DNA of 64,000 nt from Pectobacterium carotovorum (GCF_900129615.1 NZ_FQWI01000014.1:1-64000), one strand, 5' to 3'. Positions 30,960 to 39,721 are shown, counted from the stretch's first letter. Translations and numbers: made by a program. The notes: generated by a model not told the origin, from the letters alone.

Positions 30960-30973
30960 TTGTTTTATATCAA
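30960..30973 (-). promoter_or_regulatory. Distal FNR-like site of grcA
   Basis: TTGTTTTATATCAA matches nine of the ten consensus half-site positions. The 53-bp separation from the proximal site equals the E. coli yfiD arrangement (about -40.5 and -93.5), in which occupancy of the distal site represses at very low oxygen. Confidence 0.65.
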
Positions 30974-31133
30974 TTTTACCAACACACCGAATTGCAAATA
31001 TTTTTGTAAATTTTCAATTTTTTTTCAAAAAAAGGGGCTTTCATCCCGACAATAGCGGTTACGGTTTTACCTCGGCACGATAGATCGGTAAGCTACCTAC
31101 AACACCATTCAACCTGTAAAAAAAGAGTGCATG

Positions 31134-31820
31134 ATGGCGACCTCTCTCACCTGGCATGACGTGCTGGCACAAGAAAAGCAGCAGCCTTACTTCATTAATA
31201 CCCTTGAATTCGTTGGGAAAGAACGTGCAGCGGGTAAAACTATCTATCCCCCGCAGAAGGATGTTTTCAACGCGTTCCGCTTTACTGAACTGCATCAGGT
31301 CAAAGTCGTCATTCTCGGGCAAGATCCCTATCACGGCCCGAATCAGGCACACGGGCTGTCATTTTCTGTACGTCCGGGCGTACCCGCTCCGCCTTCTCTG
31401 GGTAATATTTATAAAGAATTGGCGAGCGACATCCCTGGATTTGAAATTCCACGACACGGTTTTCTACAAAGCTGGGCAGAGCAAGGCGTTTTACTGCTCA
31501 ACACGGTATTAACCGTTGAAGCTGGACAGGCGCACTCGCATGCTAATTTGGGCTGGGAAACGTTTACTGACCGCGTCATCGCAGCATTGAATGAACAACG
31601 GGAAGGCCTGATTTTTCTGCTATGGGGCTCTCATGCACAGAAAAAAGGCAACATCATTGACCAGCAGCGCCACCATATTCTGAAATCGCCGCACCCTTCC
31701 CCACTGTCTGCACACCGTGGTTTCTTGGGCTGTAAGCATTTTTCTCAGGCTAATCAGCTTTTGGAACAGCAAGGGCTGTCGCCAATAGACTGGACGCCAA
31801 GACTCCCGGAAGAGGCTTAA
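31134..31820 (+). CDS. ung: Uracil-DNA glycosylase
   Basis: Ung cuts uracil from DNA. The 228-residue protein has the water-activating GQDPYHG motif and the C-terminal [11 protein letters not shown] motif. The second of two adjacent ATGs is chosen: it aligns with the family start (M-A-x-x-LTWHDV) and sits at a better distance from the agag ribosome site. It is divergent from grcA, as in E. coli. Confidence 0.97.
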   Translation: MATSLTWHDVLAQEKQQPYFINTLEFVGKERAAGKTIYPPQKDVFNAFRFTELHQVKVVILGQDPYHGPNQAHGLSFSVRPGVPAPPSLGNIYKELASDIPGFEIPRHGFLQSWAEQGVLLLNTVLTVEAGQAHSHANLGWETFTDRVIAALNEQREGLIFLLWGSHAQKKGNIIDQQRHHILKSPHPSPLSAHRGFLGCKHFSQANQLLEQQGLSPIDWTPRLPEEA

Positions 31821-31980
31821 GCGATAACGGGTTGGTTGTCTTCAAAAAACGAAGGCGGCCAACTGTCGTTTACAAGGAATTGTTTACAAGAAATAGCTGA
31901 CTAATGTATTGAGCAAATAAAAACGTTGATTGAATGCAGATATATCGAGAAAGGGATAAATAAGCGTTAATTCGATGATT

Positions 31981-32056
<76 letters not shown>

Positions 32057-32103
32057 ACAACGTGTGGAATGTTCGTGATAACCAACCAAACAGAGGGAGT
32101 GTT

Positions 32104-32179
<76 letters not shown>

Positions 32180-32227
32180 GTATCTTACAGCATCACCGCG
32201 AAGGCGAGTACTGTGCGAACGCGTCGC

Positions 32228-32256
32228 ATAATATGAAACCCGATTCGCAGTGTCAA
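32228..32256 (-). promoter_or_regulatory. Promoter of the tRNA-Ala pair
   Basis: On the minus strand TTGACA (32256-32251), a 17-nt spacer and TATTAT (32233-32228) are followed by the GC-rich discriminator GCGACGCG, typical of stringently controlled stable-RNA promoters. Confidence 0.85.
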
Positions 32257-32429
32257 CGGCTAAATCCGGTTATCCGATTAACCGCTGAAAAAGACGCCAA
32301 AGGTGAGAAAAAACAGGCGGCAATTTCGATGTCATCTCATCATAAGCACAATAAAAAGCTGCTAACGATAACGCGATTTATTATCATCATTTCACGTTAC
32401 GCTTCCGCCTCTTATATAAGCCTCATAAC

Positions 32430-33314
32430 ATGCGCTATTTTCCTATGATTGTATTTTCTCTGATGGTATCTGCCTCTGGCATGTTGCCTGTTCGGGCGCA
32501 GCCAACCATTCCTGATATGACCGAACAAGCAAAAGCTCAATTTGATATCAGGCACGTTGAAATGAAAAGCGATGCACAGCATGTCTATCGGCTTTTCATC
32601 GCGCTTCCCCGCCAGCCCGCACCTGAAGGCGGTTATCCAGTTCTGTACATGCTGGATGGCAACGCTCAGTTTCCCGTTGCCGTAAACAGCTACAAGGCAA
32701 AAAATGGCGCAGCACCGCTGATTATCGCCATCGGTTATCCAATCGATAAGCCTTATGATGTTCCCGCCAGAACGCGTGACTACACGCCGCCGACAACGCT
32801 CACCGATCCAGATTTTGCCGCAGGCGGCGAAGCCGAAGCGTTTTATCAATTCCTGCAATTCACGGTAAAGCCCTGGGTTGAAGCGAACTACGCAGTAAAT
32901 AAGCAAAAACAAACGCTGGCCGGGCACTCTTTCGGCGGTCTGTTTACGCTCTATACGCTGTTTAACCACACCGAATCTTTCCAGCGTTATGTTGCCGCGA
33001 GTCCGTCTATCTGGTGGGGAAATGGCGTCGTGATTCCGGCAAGAACGCCGCTGCTCACTACACCACCGCTGTCAATAACCGTCACGGCAGGGGCAAATGA
33101 AGATGAGCCAGCCAAAACGCAGGCGGGTAAACCCGTTGATGAAAAGCGGGCAGAACGGATCAGCCAAAGAAAAATGGTGGAAAGAGCAACGGCACTGGTC
33201 GCACAGCTCAATGAACAAGGCACAAAAGCCGACTTTATTCTATTCCCCGGTAAAGGGCACGGCGACGTGATCCCCGATGCCATCGGTAAAGCAGTTGCTA
33301 TCGCCGGTCAATAA
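32430..33314 (+). CDS. Secreted alpha/beta-hydrolase esterase (siderophore-esterase-like)
   Basis: The 294-residue protein begins with a signal peptide (about 1-23, cleavage VRA-QP), so it is probably periplasmic. It has the nucleophile elbow GHSFGG near residue 170, the early YPVLYMLDG motif, and a late histidine in GKGHGD, fitting the putative esterase family that includes IroE-, Fes- and BesA-type tricatecholate esterases. A role in releasing iron from catecholate siderophores is plausible but not shown; other ester substrates are possible. It stands alone between the tRNA-Ala pair and gltX and ends at a bidirectional terminator. The 250-bp upstream region is AT-rich and contains ttattatcatc, a weak Fur-like motif. 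Confidence 0.82.
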   Translation: MRYFPMIVFSLMVSASGMLPVRAQPTIPDMTEQAKAQFDIRHVEMKSDAQHVYRLFIALPRQPAPEGGYPVLYMLDGNAQFPVAVNSYKAKNGAAPLIIAIGYPIDKPYDVPARTRDYTPPTTLTDPDFAAGGEAEAFYQFLQFTVKPWVEANYAVNKQKQTLAGHSFGGLFTLYTLFNHTESFQRYVAASPSIWWGNGVVIPARTPLLTTPPLSITVTAGANEDEPAKTQAGKPVDEKRAERISQRKMVERATALVAQLNEQGTKADFILFPGKGHGDVIPDAIGKAVAIAGQ

Positions 33315-33332
33315 TCCCCTAAGTCATAAAAT

Positions 33333-33363
33333 AAGAAGCCCCAGCATTTGACCGGGGCTTCTT
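33333..33363. terminator. Bidirectional terminator between esterase gene and gltX
   Basis: The stem AAGAAGCCCC / GGGGCTTCTT with an 11-nt loop lies between two convergent genes. Confidence 0.88.
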
Positions 33364-33383
33364 GTGTATTCATGCAGTAGGGA

Positions 33384-34799
33384 TTACTGCTGCGCTTCAC
33401 GCTCAGCAATGAACGCCAACGCTTTATCAATACGCGCCAGCGAACGCTGTTGACCAATCGCGTGCACCGTAACGTCAACGCCCGGAGACTGACCTGCGCC
33501 TGTTACCGCAACGCGCAGCGGCATACCGACTTTACCCATGCCCTGACCCAGCTCATCCGCCGTGCCCTGAATGGCGTGGTGGATGTTCTCTGGCGTCCAG
33601 CTCGTAATCGCAGCCAGTTTCTCGCGAACCAGTTCAAGCGGCTGACGCGCAACCGGGCGCAGGTGTTTCTTCGCGGCATCGGCGTCAAACTCAGCAAAAT
33701 CTTCATAGAAATAACGGCAAGAATCCGCCATTTCTTTCAGCGTCTTGCAACGCTCGCCCAGTAAACCAACCAGCTCGCTCAACTGCGGCCCGGTACGAGT
33801 ATCAATCCCTGCCTGCTCGATATGCCATGACAGATGCGTTGCTACGTATTCTGCGGGTAAATGATTAATATAGTGATGGTTCAACCATTGCAGCTTCTCG
33901 GTATTGAAAGCACTCGCCGATTTGTTGACGGCATCCAGCGAGAACAACGATTTCATTTCATCAATAGAGAAGATTTCCTGATCGCCAGAAGACCAGCCTA
34001 AACGCACCAGATAGTTCAGCAGTGCTTCAGGCAGATAGCCGTCATCGCGGTATTGCATCACACCGACAGCGCCGTGACGTTTGGACAATTTCTTACCGTC
34101 ATCGCCCAGAATCATCGACACATGCGCATATTCTGGCACGGGTGCGCCCAACGCTTTCAGGATATTGATCTGACGCGGCGTGTTGTTGATATGGTCTTCA
34201 CCACGGATAACATGCGTGATTTCCATATCCCAGTCATCGATAACGACACAGAAATTGTAGGTCGGTGAACCGTCAGTACGACGGATAATCAGGTCATCGA
34301 GTTCCTGATTGCTGAATTCGATCGGCCCGCGAATGCGGTCATTGAAGATGACCGAGCCTTCCTGCGGGTTGAGGAAACGCACAACATGTGGCTCATTATC
34401 GGCATGATGTTCGTGAGAACCACGGCAACAGCCGTCGTAACGTGGCTTATCACCCTTTTCCATCTGCTGCTCACGCAGCGCTTCCAGACGCTCTTTAGAA
34501 CAGTAGCACTTATAGGCGGTGCCGTTTTCCAGCATCTGGTCAATAACCGCGTTGTAACGGTCAAAGCGTTTAGTCTGGTAGTACGGGCCTTCATCCCAGT
34601 TCAGGCTCAGCCAGTTCATACCATCCATAATGGCATCAATCGCGTCCTGAGTTGAACGCTCCAGATCGGTATCTTCAATACGCAGCACGAACTCGCCGTC
34701 ATGATGACGGGCAAACAACCAAGAGTACAGTGCGGTGCGAGCGCCGCCGACGTGAAGATAGCCAGTAGGACTAGGGGCGAAACGGGTTTTGATTTTCAT
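33384..34799 (-). CDS. gltX: Glutamyl-tRNA synthetase
   Basis: GltX charges tRNA-Glu. The 471-residue class I synthetase has the HIGH-type motif ([12 protein letters not shown], residues 9-20), a CYC...CC zinc-binding insert near 98-127, and the KMSKS-type KLSKRHG. It lies opposite the valUXY-lysV tRNA genes, as in E. coli. Confidence 0.98.
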   Translation of the reverse strand: MKIKTRFAPSPTGYLHVGGARTALYSWLFARHHDGEFVLRIEDTDLERSTQDAIDAIMDGMNWLSLNWDEGPYYQTKRFDRYNAVIDQMLENGTAYKCYCSKERLEALREQQMEKGDKPRYDGCCRGSHEHHADNEPHVVRFLNPQEGSVIFNDRIRGPIEFSNQELDDLIIRRTDGSPTYNFCVVIDDWDMEITHVIRGEDHINNTPRQINILKALGAPVPEYAHVSMILGDDGKKLSKRHGAVGVMQYRDDGYLPEALLNYLVRLGWSSGDQEIFSIDEMKSLFSLDAVNKSASAFNTEKLQWLNHHYINHLPAEYVATHLSWHIEQAGIDTRTGPQLSELVGLLGERCKTLKEMADSCRYFYEDFAEFDADAAKKHLRPVARQPLELVREKLAAITSWTPENIHHAIQGTADELGQGMGKVGMPLRVAVTGAGQSPGVDVTVHAIGQQRSLARIDKALAFIAEREAQQ

Positions 34800-35045
34800 T
34801 TGGGATTACAGCCTTATTACGCAACGGCTGTCGGCATAGACCGACATAAGCTCAGAGAACAAAAGTGGGCAACATTCTATCACTCTGCTTCGATTCCTCA
34901 ACGCCGTAACATGCCGCACGTGCTTTTATTCTGCTAGCGATAGCAAGATAACAGGCTGAATTGCGCAAGGATGCAGCACCAACGGCGATAAATACGACGC
35001 CTTGACTAATTTTGCAACGAACAATCATTTTAGTTTTAAAAAGCG

Positions 35046-35073
35046 TTGACTCACATTCAAGGATCCCTATAAT
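35046..35073 (+). promoter_or_regulatory. Promoter of the tRNA-Val/tRNA-Lys operon
   Basis: TTGACT (35046-35051), a 16-nt spacer and TATAAT (35068-35073) are followed by a GC-rich discriminator (gcgactcc), about 18 bp before the first tRNA. Confidence 0.85.
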
Positions 35074-35090
35074 GCGACTCCACACAGCGG

Positions 35091-35166
35091 GGGTGATTAG
35101 CTCAGCTGGGAGAGCACCTCCCTTACAAGGAGGGGGTCGGCGGTTCGATCCCGTCATCACCCACCA
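35091..35166 (+). tRNA. valU: tRNA-Val (TAC)
   Basis: 76-nt cloverleaf with encoded CCA, acceptor GGGTGAT/ATCACCC, and anticodon loop TTACAAG giving TAC. First of three identical copies in an operon that ends with tRNA-Lys; the symbol is by synteny. Confidence 0.97.
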
Positions 35167-35219
35167 ATCTTTACGAAAGTAAAAGTGTCTCGCTGTGTAG
35201 AGTAAGAAGATTTGAGATT

Positions 35220-35295
35220 GGGTGATTAGCTCAGCTGGGAGAGCACCTCCCTTACAAGGAGGGGGTCGGCGGTTCGATCCCGTCATCACCCACCA
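35220..35295 (+). tRNA. valX: tRNA-Val (TAC)
   Basis: Second identical 76-nt tRNA-Val copy with anticodon TAC and encoded CCA, 53 bp after the first. Confidence 0.97.
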
Positions 35296-35350
35296 ATCTC
35301 ATACCAGCTGGTCTTTTTACTAGAATTTGAAGTAAAGGTAGTTCAGAAGT

Positions 35351-35426
35351 GGGTGATTAGCTCAGCTGGGAGAGCACCTCCCTTACAAGGAGGGGGTCGG
35401 CGGTTCGATCCCGTCATCACCCACCA
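35351..35426 (+). tRNA. valY: tRNA-Val (TAC)
   Basis: Third identical 76-nt tRNA-Val copy with anticodon TAC and encoded CCA, only 7 bp before the tRNA-Lys gene. Confidence 0.97.
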
Positions 35427-35433
35427 CTTCTGC

Positions 35434-35509
35434 GGGTCGTTAGCTCAGTCGGTAGAGCAGTTGACTTTTAATCAATTGGTCGCAGGTTCGAATCCTGCAC
35501 GACCCACCA
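35434..35509 (+). tRNA. lysV: tRNA-Lys (TTT)
   Basis: 76-nt cloverleaf with acceptor GGGTCGT/ACGACCC, anticodon loop CTTTTAA (TTT), T-arm GCAGG/CCTGC and encoded CCA. It is the last intact tRNA of the operon; its 3' end is repeated 174 bp downstream. Confidence 0.97.
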
Positions 35510-35747
35510 CTTCCGCAAAGTGATTCCTCTCTGAAGTAAATCCACCAAAAATTATCTATTGCACGTGTCGTGTAGATGAGAACCTGCGTTCAGGTTCGAG
35601 CCGAGCGAAGCGAGACAGCAACGCGTTAGCGTTGACCCCGAAGGGGCGAGGCCAAAGGCCGAGTCATCCTGCACGACCCACCACTTCCGCAAAGTGATTC
35701 CTCTCTGAAGTAAATCCACTAAAAATTATCTATTGCACGTGTCGTGT
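35492..35747 (+). repeat. 82-bp direct repeat carrying the tRNA-Lys 3' end, 174-bp period
   Basis: The segment 35492-35573, which begins with the last 18 nt of tRNA-Lys, recurs at 35666-35747 with one difference (tccacc versus tccact). The layout resembles the repeats after E. coli tyrT (about 178-bp units carrying a tRNA 3' end). The rest of the stretch to 35834 shows no gene and no clear terminator. Confidence 0.9.
35600..35665 (+). other. 66-nt hairpin-rich insert inside a duplicated tRNA T-arm
   Basis: In the downstream repeat the T-arm sequence caggttcga (35591-35599) is separated from atcctgcac (35666 on) by 66 nt; in the intact tRNA-Lys they adjoin. The insert contains three small perfect stems in a row: CAACGC/GCGTTG (35619-35634), CCCC/GGGG (35636-35646) and GGCC/GGCC (35650-35660). 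Confidence 0.75.
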
Positions 35748-35834
35748 CGATAAAATCCTGTTCGTTTGCTCTACATTAACTTTCCTAGTATTCGATGAAG
35801 TACCGCAGCCTTACTCAGCTACGGCACCTAAATA

Positions 35835-36941
35835 TCACGCCAGTACGGCTAAATCAGCAGCATCAAAACCGCGTAATTTATCAGTCTGCCCAGAACGCAC
35901 TTTTTGCACCCATTGCGCATCAGAAAGCAGGACTCGGCCTACCGCAATCAAATCAAACTCTTCTCGCTCCATCCGTGCATACAGATTGTCCAGTGCCGCC
36001 GTACCTGAACCTTCACCGCCAAACGCGGCAAAGAAATCCGAGGTCAGCCCCACCGAGCCAACGCTGATGGTCGCCGCACCTGTCAGTTTTTTCGCCCAAC
36101 CGGCAAAGTTCAGCCCTTCAGCCCCATCAATCTCTGGGAACTCCGGATCCCAGAAACGGCGCTGGGAACAGTGAAGAATATCCACACCCGCCTCAACCAG
36201 CGGTGCTAGCCAGTCCGTCATCTCCTGTGGGGAACTCGCCAGCCGTGCGCTGTAGTCCTGCTGTTTCCACTGACTCACACGCAAGATCAACGGGAAATCC
36301 TCGCCAACAGCGGCTCGGACAGCACGGATAATCTCTGCGGCAAAGCGAGAGCGTTCGCGGATCGTTGCGCCACCAAAGGCATCTTCACGCTTATTCGTCC
36401 CCGGCCAGAAGAATTGGTCGATCAGGTAGCCATGTGCACCGTGCAGTTCCAGCGTGTCGAATCCCAGTCGTTTCGCATCCGCCGCCGCACGGGCGAAAGC
36501 CGCCACGGTATCCGCGATATCTTCTTCCGTCATCACCACACCGCGAGCCTCATCTGGGCCAACCAATCCCGAAGGGCTTTCAACAGGCGCATCAGGCTCC
36601 CAGCCGCGACCATGCGTTGATCCCGTATGCCAAATTTGTGGACCAATACGGCCTCCTGCGGCATGAACCGCTTTAGCCACCGCCTCCCAACCTGTCAGCG
36701 CCGCCTCACCATGGAAAAATGGAATCCCTGGCGTGTTGCGTGAAGCAGGACGATCGACTACCGTCCCTTCTGTCAGAATCAGCCCGACTCCTCCTTCGGC
36801 ACGGCGGCGGTAATATTCCGCATTCGCTGGGCCGGGAATCCCCTCTTCCGCCATACTTCGTGTCATGGGTGCCATAACGATGCGATTGGGAAGGGTTAAC
36901 CCTTTCAACGTGAAGGGACTAAACAGAACATCATCAGACAT
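35835..36941 (-). CDS. Old yellow enzyme-type ene-reductase (NADH:flavin oxidoreductase)
   Basis: The 368-residue FMN TIM-barrel enzyme starts with FSPFTLKGLTLPNRIVMAPMTRS and has the substrate-binding H-x-x-H motif (ELHGAHGYLIDQF) and a C-terminal FDLIAVGRVLLSD phosphate-binding segment. Family members reduce activated double bonds of enals, enones, quinones or nitro compounds. The exact substrate is unknown. It is divergent from an aldo/keto reductase gene, with a TetR gene just beyond; the shared 203-bp gap holds an operator-like palindrome. This resembles the E. coli NemR-NemA pairing in parts but not in layout. Confidence 0.9.
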   Translation of the reverse strand: MSDDVLFSPFTLKGLTLPNRIVMAPMTRSMAEEGIPGPANAEYYRRRAEGGVGLILTEGTVVDRPASRNTPGIPFFHGEAALTGWEAVAKAVHAAGGRIGPQIWHTGSTHGRGWEPDAPVESPSGLVGPDEARGVVMTEEDIADTVAAFARAAADAKRLGFDTLELHGAHGYLIDQFFWPGTNKREDAFGGATIRERSRFAAEIIRAVRAAVGEDFPLILRVSQWKQQDYSARLASSPQEMTDWLAPLVEAGVDILHCSQRRFWDPEFPEIDGAEGLNFAGWAKKLTGAATISVGSVGLTSDFFAAFGGEGSGTAALDNLYARMEREEFDLIAVGRVLLSDAQWVQKVRSGQTDKLRGFDAADLAVLA

Positions 36942-37035
36942 AAATATTTCCTTTTATGGTTTAACGTCATCGCGGCGTTGGACAATGATTAAAAACTCAA
37001 TTCATGCAGTTAAGCAACCCCCGTTAGCATCGCAT

Positions 37036-37062
37036 CCCGTAAAGCCCGTAAAGCCCGTAAAG
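37036..37062. repeat. Three perfect tandem copies of a 9-bp unit (cccgtaaag)
   Basis: CCCGTAAAG occurs at 37036, 37045 and 37054 without mismatch in the divergent promoter region, about 100 bp before the aldo/keto reductase start. Such repeats can change copy number by slippage. Confidence 0.9.
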
Positions 37063-37097
37063 AGAGTGCCACCCTGCTTGCACTTATAGATGATGTA

Positions 37098-37128
37098 TGA
37101 CATATATAATAAATGTCAATCGACATTT
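37098..37128. promoter_or_regulatory. Operator-like palindromes overlapping a -10 box
   Basis: AAATGTC-aatc-GACATTT (37111-37128) has perfect 7-bp arms. A further TGACAT half-site at 37098 pairs with ATGTCA at 37113. TATAAT (37105-37110) lies between them, 17 bp before the palindrome ends and 35 bp before the aldo/keto reductase ATG. A TetR-family regulator encoded downstream is the natural candidate to bind here. Confidence 0.65.
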
Positions 37129-37144
37129 AAAAATGAGGCACGGT

Positions 37145-38194
37145 ATGAAATACACGACTTTTGGGCGCAACACCGGCTTACGCGTTTCCGAACTTGCTCT
37201 CGGAACAGGAAATTTTGGCACCGGTTGGGGCTATGGTTCTGAAAAAGATCAGGCTAAACAGGTATTTGATCGTTATGCCAACGCGGGCGGTAACTTCATT
37301 GATACGGCGGATGCTTACCAGTTCGGTCAATCTGAGCAAATAGTTGGAGAATTCATTGCCGCAGATCGCGATCATTTTGTTGTAGCGACGAAGTACACCT
37401 TAAGCGCCCTACCGGAAGCAGGAATATCTCGAACCGGCAATAGCCGTAAGAATATGATCTCATCGGTAGAAAGCAGCCTTAAGAGGCTGAACACCGATCG
37501 TATCGATGTGCTGTGGGCACACTTTGATGACCAATTAACCCCACTGGAAGAGATTATTCGTACTTTCGACGATCTCGTTCGGGCAGGAAAAATCCAGTAT
37601 GCTGGTTTCTCTAATTTCCCAGCCTGGCGCATTGCCCGAGCAGATACCATAGCGGAACTGCGCGGCTGGTCGCGAATTGCCGGCATTCAAGTGGAATACA
37701 GTCTGGTACAGCGCACCGCAGAGCGAGAACTGCTACCGATGGCAGAAGCAATGGGGCTGGCTGCAACGCTTTGGTCTCCGCTGGGTGGCGGCCTGCTGAC
37801 GGGCAAATACCGTAAAAGTAAGGAAGGCCGTCTGATTGGTTTTGGCGGAAGACTAGTGCACACCGAGCAAGACACAACCTTGTTGGACGAGGTATTTCGC
37901 GTGGCAAACGACTTAAACGTCATGCCGATACAAATTGCCATCGCCTGGTTGCGATACAAATCCGCCCGCGCTAGCACCAGCCTGATCCCCATTCTGGGCT
38001 CCCGCACACTGGCACAATTGGACGATACGCTGGTTGCATTAGGTGTGACGCTAAGCGACGAGCAGGTCGCACGACTGGACGACGTCAGTGCTATTTCGCT
38101 GGGGACACCGCACGATCAGATCGCAGGTACATTGCCGCGGGCTCAAGGGGGCAACAGCGCTCATATTATTACACCGTGGCCGCCACGGGCCTGA
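37145..38194 (+). CDS. Aldo/keto reductase
   Basis: The 349-residue NADPH-dependent TIM-barrel reductase has the catalytic residues in DTADAYQFG (Asp, Tyr) and VATKYTL (Lys), and the C-terminal nucleotide-binding IPILGSRTLAQLDD. The start at MKYTTFGRNTGLRVSELALGTG matches the family and has a gagg ribosome site; an upstream in-frame ATG at 37097 overlaps the promoter and is rejected. Substrate unknown; aldehydes or ketones are typical. It is followed 84 bp later by the TetR gene, probably the same transcript. Confidence 0.9.
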   Translation: MKYTTFGRNTGLRVSELALGTGNFGTGWGYGSEKDQAKQVFDRYANAGGNFIDTADAYQFGQSEQIVGEFIAADRDHFVVATKYTLSALPEAGISRTGNSRKNMISSVESSLKRLNTDRIDVLWAHFDDQLTPLEEIIRTFDDLVRAGKIQYAGFSNFPAWRIARADTIAELRGWSRIAGIQVEYSLVQRTAERELLPMAEAMGLAATLWSPLGGGLLTGKYRKSKEGRLIGFGGRLVHTEQDTTLLDEVFRVANDLNVMPIQIAIAWLRYKSARASTSLIPILGSRTLAQLDDTLVALGVTLSDEQVARLDDVSAISLGTPHDQIAGTLPRAQGGNSAHIITPWPPRA

Positions 38195-38278
38195 TCTGGC
38201 TATTGATGAAAGGCATCATCTATTGAGTCTGACTTTTTCATACCCTAAGATGATGCCTGACAGAAAGAGGAGAACAGC

Positions 38279-38860
38279 ATGGCCCGTGTATCAAAACAGC
38301 AGATGGAGCGTAACCGAGAGGAAATCATTCAGGTTTCTTCACAGCTCTTTCGTGAACGGGGCCTGAACGGCGTCAGCGTGAACGACTTGATGGCCGCGGC
38401 CGGCTTAACTCACGGTGGCTTTTATGGTCATTTTGCTTCTAAAGATGAACTCGCCGCCATCGCCAGCCAAAAAGCGCTTGAGGACTCCCGCTCGCGTTGG
38501 CAGGAAATAACTCAGCACGCAGATCAACCTGATCTGCAAACGATGGTGGAACACTATCTTTCCCCCGCCCATCGTGACGGCGCTAAGGACGGCTGTGCGC
38601 TCACTGCGCTAGCCAGCGACATAGCCAGAGAAAGTGAAGACAAACCGGTACGTGAGGTTTATCTCAGTGGTGTCAGAGCCATGCTGGACAGGCTGGAGTC
38701 TCTATCGACAATAGAAGATAAAGAACAACGCCGACTGCATGCTCTGGCGCAATTCGCCCTGTTATCCGGTGCGCTCACGTTAGCGCGAGCAACGGCTGGC
38801 GATCCTTTGTCGGACGACTTTCTTATCGCCGCCAAAAAAGCGCTGCTTACCGACGCATAA
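38279..38860 (+). CDS. TetR/AcrR-family regulator
   Basis: The 193-residue protein has an N-terminal helix-turn-helix (about 27-55: GVSVNDLMAAAGLTHGGFYGHFASKDEL). A cysteine falls at residue 106 within GCALTALASDIA; E. coli NemR has its redox cysteine at the same number in a similar GC-L context. It probably represses the adjacent reductase genes and responds to reactive electrophiles, which is inference. The start has an aggag ribosome site. Confidence 0.88.
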   Translation: MARVSKQQMERNREEIIQVSSQLFRERGLNGVSVNDLMAAAGLTHGGFYGHFASKDELAAIASQKALEDSRSRWQEITQHADQPDLQTMVEHYLSPAHRDGAKDGCALTALASDIARESEDKPVREVYLSGVRAMLDRLESLSTIEDKEQRRLHALAQFALLSGALTLARATAGDPLSDDFLIAAKKALLTDA

Positions 38861-39205
38861 ACAGGTAATGAAACGGAACCTGTCACATCCAAGATAGGTT
38901 CCAAACTCTATCCCCTCTAAAACGATTCCCTTTATGCAATCCATTCCTCTGACCTTCAGCCATTCAGACTGCGTTTCTTTTTCATAACATCTTGTTATTG
39001 CATTATTCCCATCCATCATTAGACCGCCGCAATTGCGGTGCTATGCTTATCTGCGTTTGCCCTGTTCACGTAATTTTTTGACAGAAAATATCAAATTTAT
39101 TGGTTTTCTATTCTGTCCCTAAATCGACGACACTGCCGCACTATATAAACAAGCATTCCCAGCATTACCAATCAGCATTTTTGCTCACTTATGAGGTTGT
39201 CTATT
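38861..39205. other. Intergenic region before the DoxX gene
   Basis: This 345-bp stretch has no supported gene. It contains the perfect palindrome CCGCAATTGCGG (39027-39038). Nearer the DoxX gene, TTGACA (39078-39083) could be a -35, though no good -10 follows at standard spacing. The TTGACA sits in one arm of an inverted repeat (GACAGAA/TTCTGTC). Confidence 0.45.
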
Positions 39206-39640
39206 ATGATTTCTCAGTTGAATCAGTGGTTCACGCGTTTAACCGATCATCCTGATGCAGGTAAACTTTTACTGCGTTTAACCGTAGGTATTCTGCTGCT
39301 GTTTCACGGCGTAGCAAAAGTTGAGCACGGCGTAGGCTGGATCGTACAGATACTGCAAGGCGCAGGCCTACCTGGTTTTATCGCTTATGGCGTTTATATC
39401 GGCGAGGTTGTTGCCCCAATCCTGATTATTTTGGGCGTGTTTACCCGCGTTTCAGGCCTGATTGCTGCATTAACGCTGGTTGTTGCCACGCTAATGGTTG
39501 GTACGGGTAAATTCTTTACGTTAACCAAAGTCGGCGCCTGGGCGCTGGAATTGGAAGCCCTCTATTTCTTTGCGGGCATTATCATCATGCTGGTTGGCAG
39601 CGGTCGCTACTCTGTTGCTTCCAATCCCGCTTATCGCTAA
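39206..39640 (+). CDS. DoxX-family membrane protein
   Basis: The 144-residue inner membrane protein has four hydrophobic segments (about 22-40, 55-75, 80-103 and 115-135) and the family motif GVAKVEHGVGW near the start. Related proteins are linked to redox or thiol stress defence, but the function of this one is unknown. The start at 39206 is preceded by GAGG at a suitable distance; an in-frame ATG 15 bp upstream contains that ribosome site. It converges on the sulfate operon. Confidence 0.88.
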   Translation: MISQLNQWFTRLTDHPDAGKLLLRLTVGILLLFHGVAKVEHGVGWIVQILQGAGLPGFIAYGVYIGEVVAPILIILGVFTRVSGLIAALTLVVATLMVGTGKFFTLTKVGAWALELEALYFFAGIIIMLVGSGRYSVASNPAYR

Positions 39641-39674
39641 TCCCCGCTATCCGGCAGATATTGACGACAAAAGC

Positions 39675-39701
39675 AAAAACCCGCGAATTTCGCGGGTTTT
39701 T
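39675..39701. terminator. Bidirectional terminator between doxX-like gene and cysA
   Basis: The stem AAAACCCGCG / CGCGGGTTTT with loop aattt lies between two convergent transcripts. Confidence 0.92.
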
Positions 39702-39721
39702 TCATGCCTGAGATCTGCCGA

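Larger units (their letters stand above)
30758..31133. other. Divergent grcA/ung control region
   Basis: This 376-bp, AT-rich region has no gene. It holds two FNR-like sites and a -10-like element for grcA, plus the upstream region of ung on the other strand. Confidence 0.6.

Noticed and set aside
34852-35289. A 145-codon minus-strand open frame across tRNA-Val genes
   Set aside because: It is antisense to two identical tRNA genes and repeats a segment for that reason only.
35434-35834. A prophage or island attachment site at tRNA-Lys
   Set aside because: The 3' tRNA repeat could suggest attL/attR, but only about 170 bp separate the copies, there is no integrase nearby, and the repeat extends well past the tRNA.
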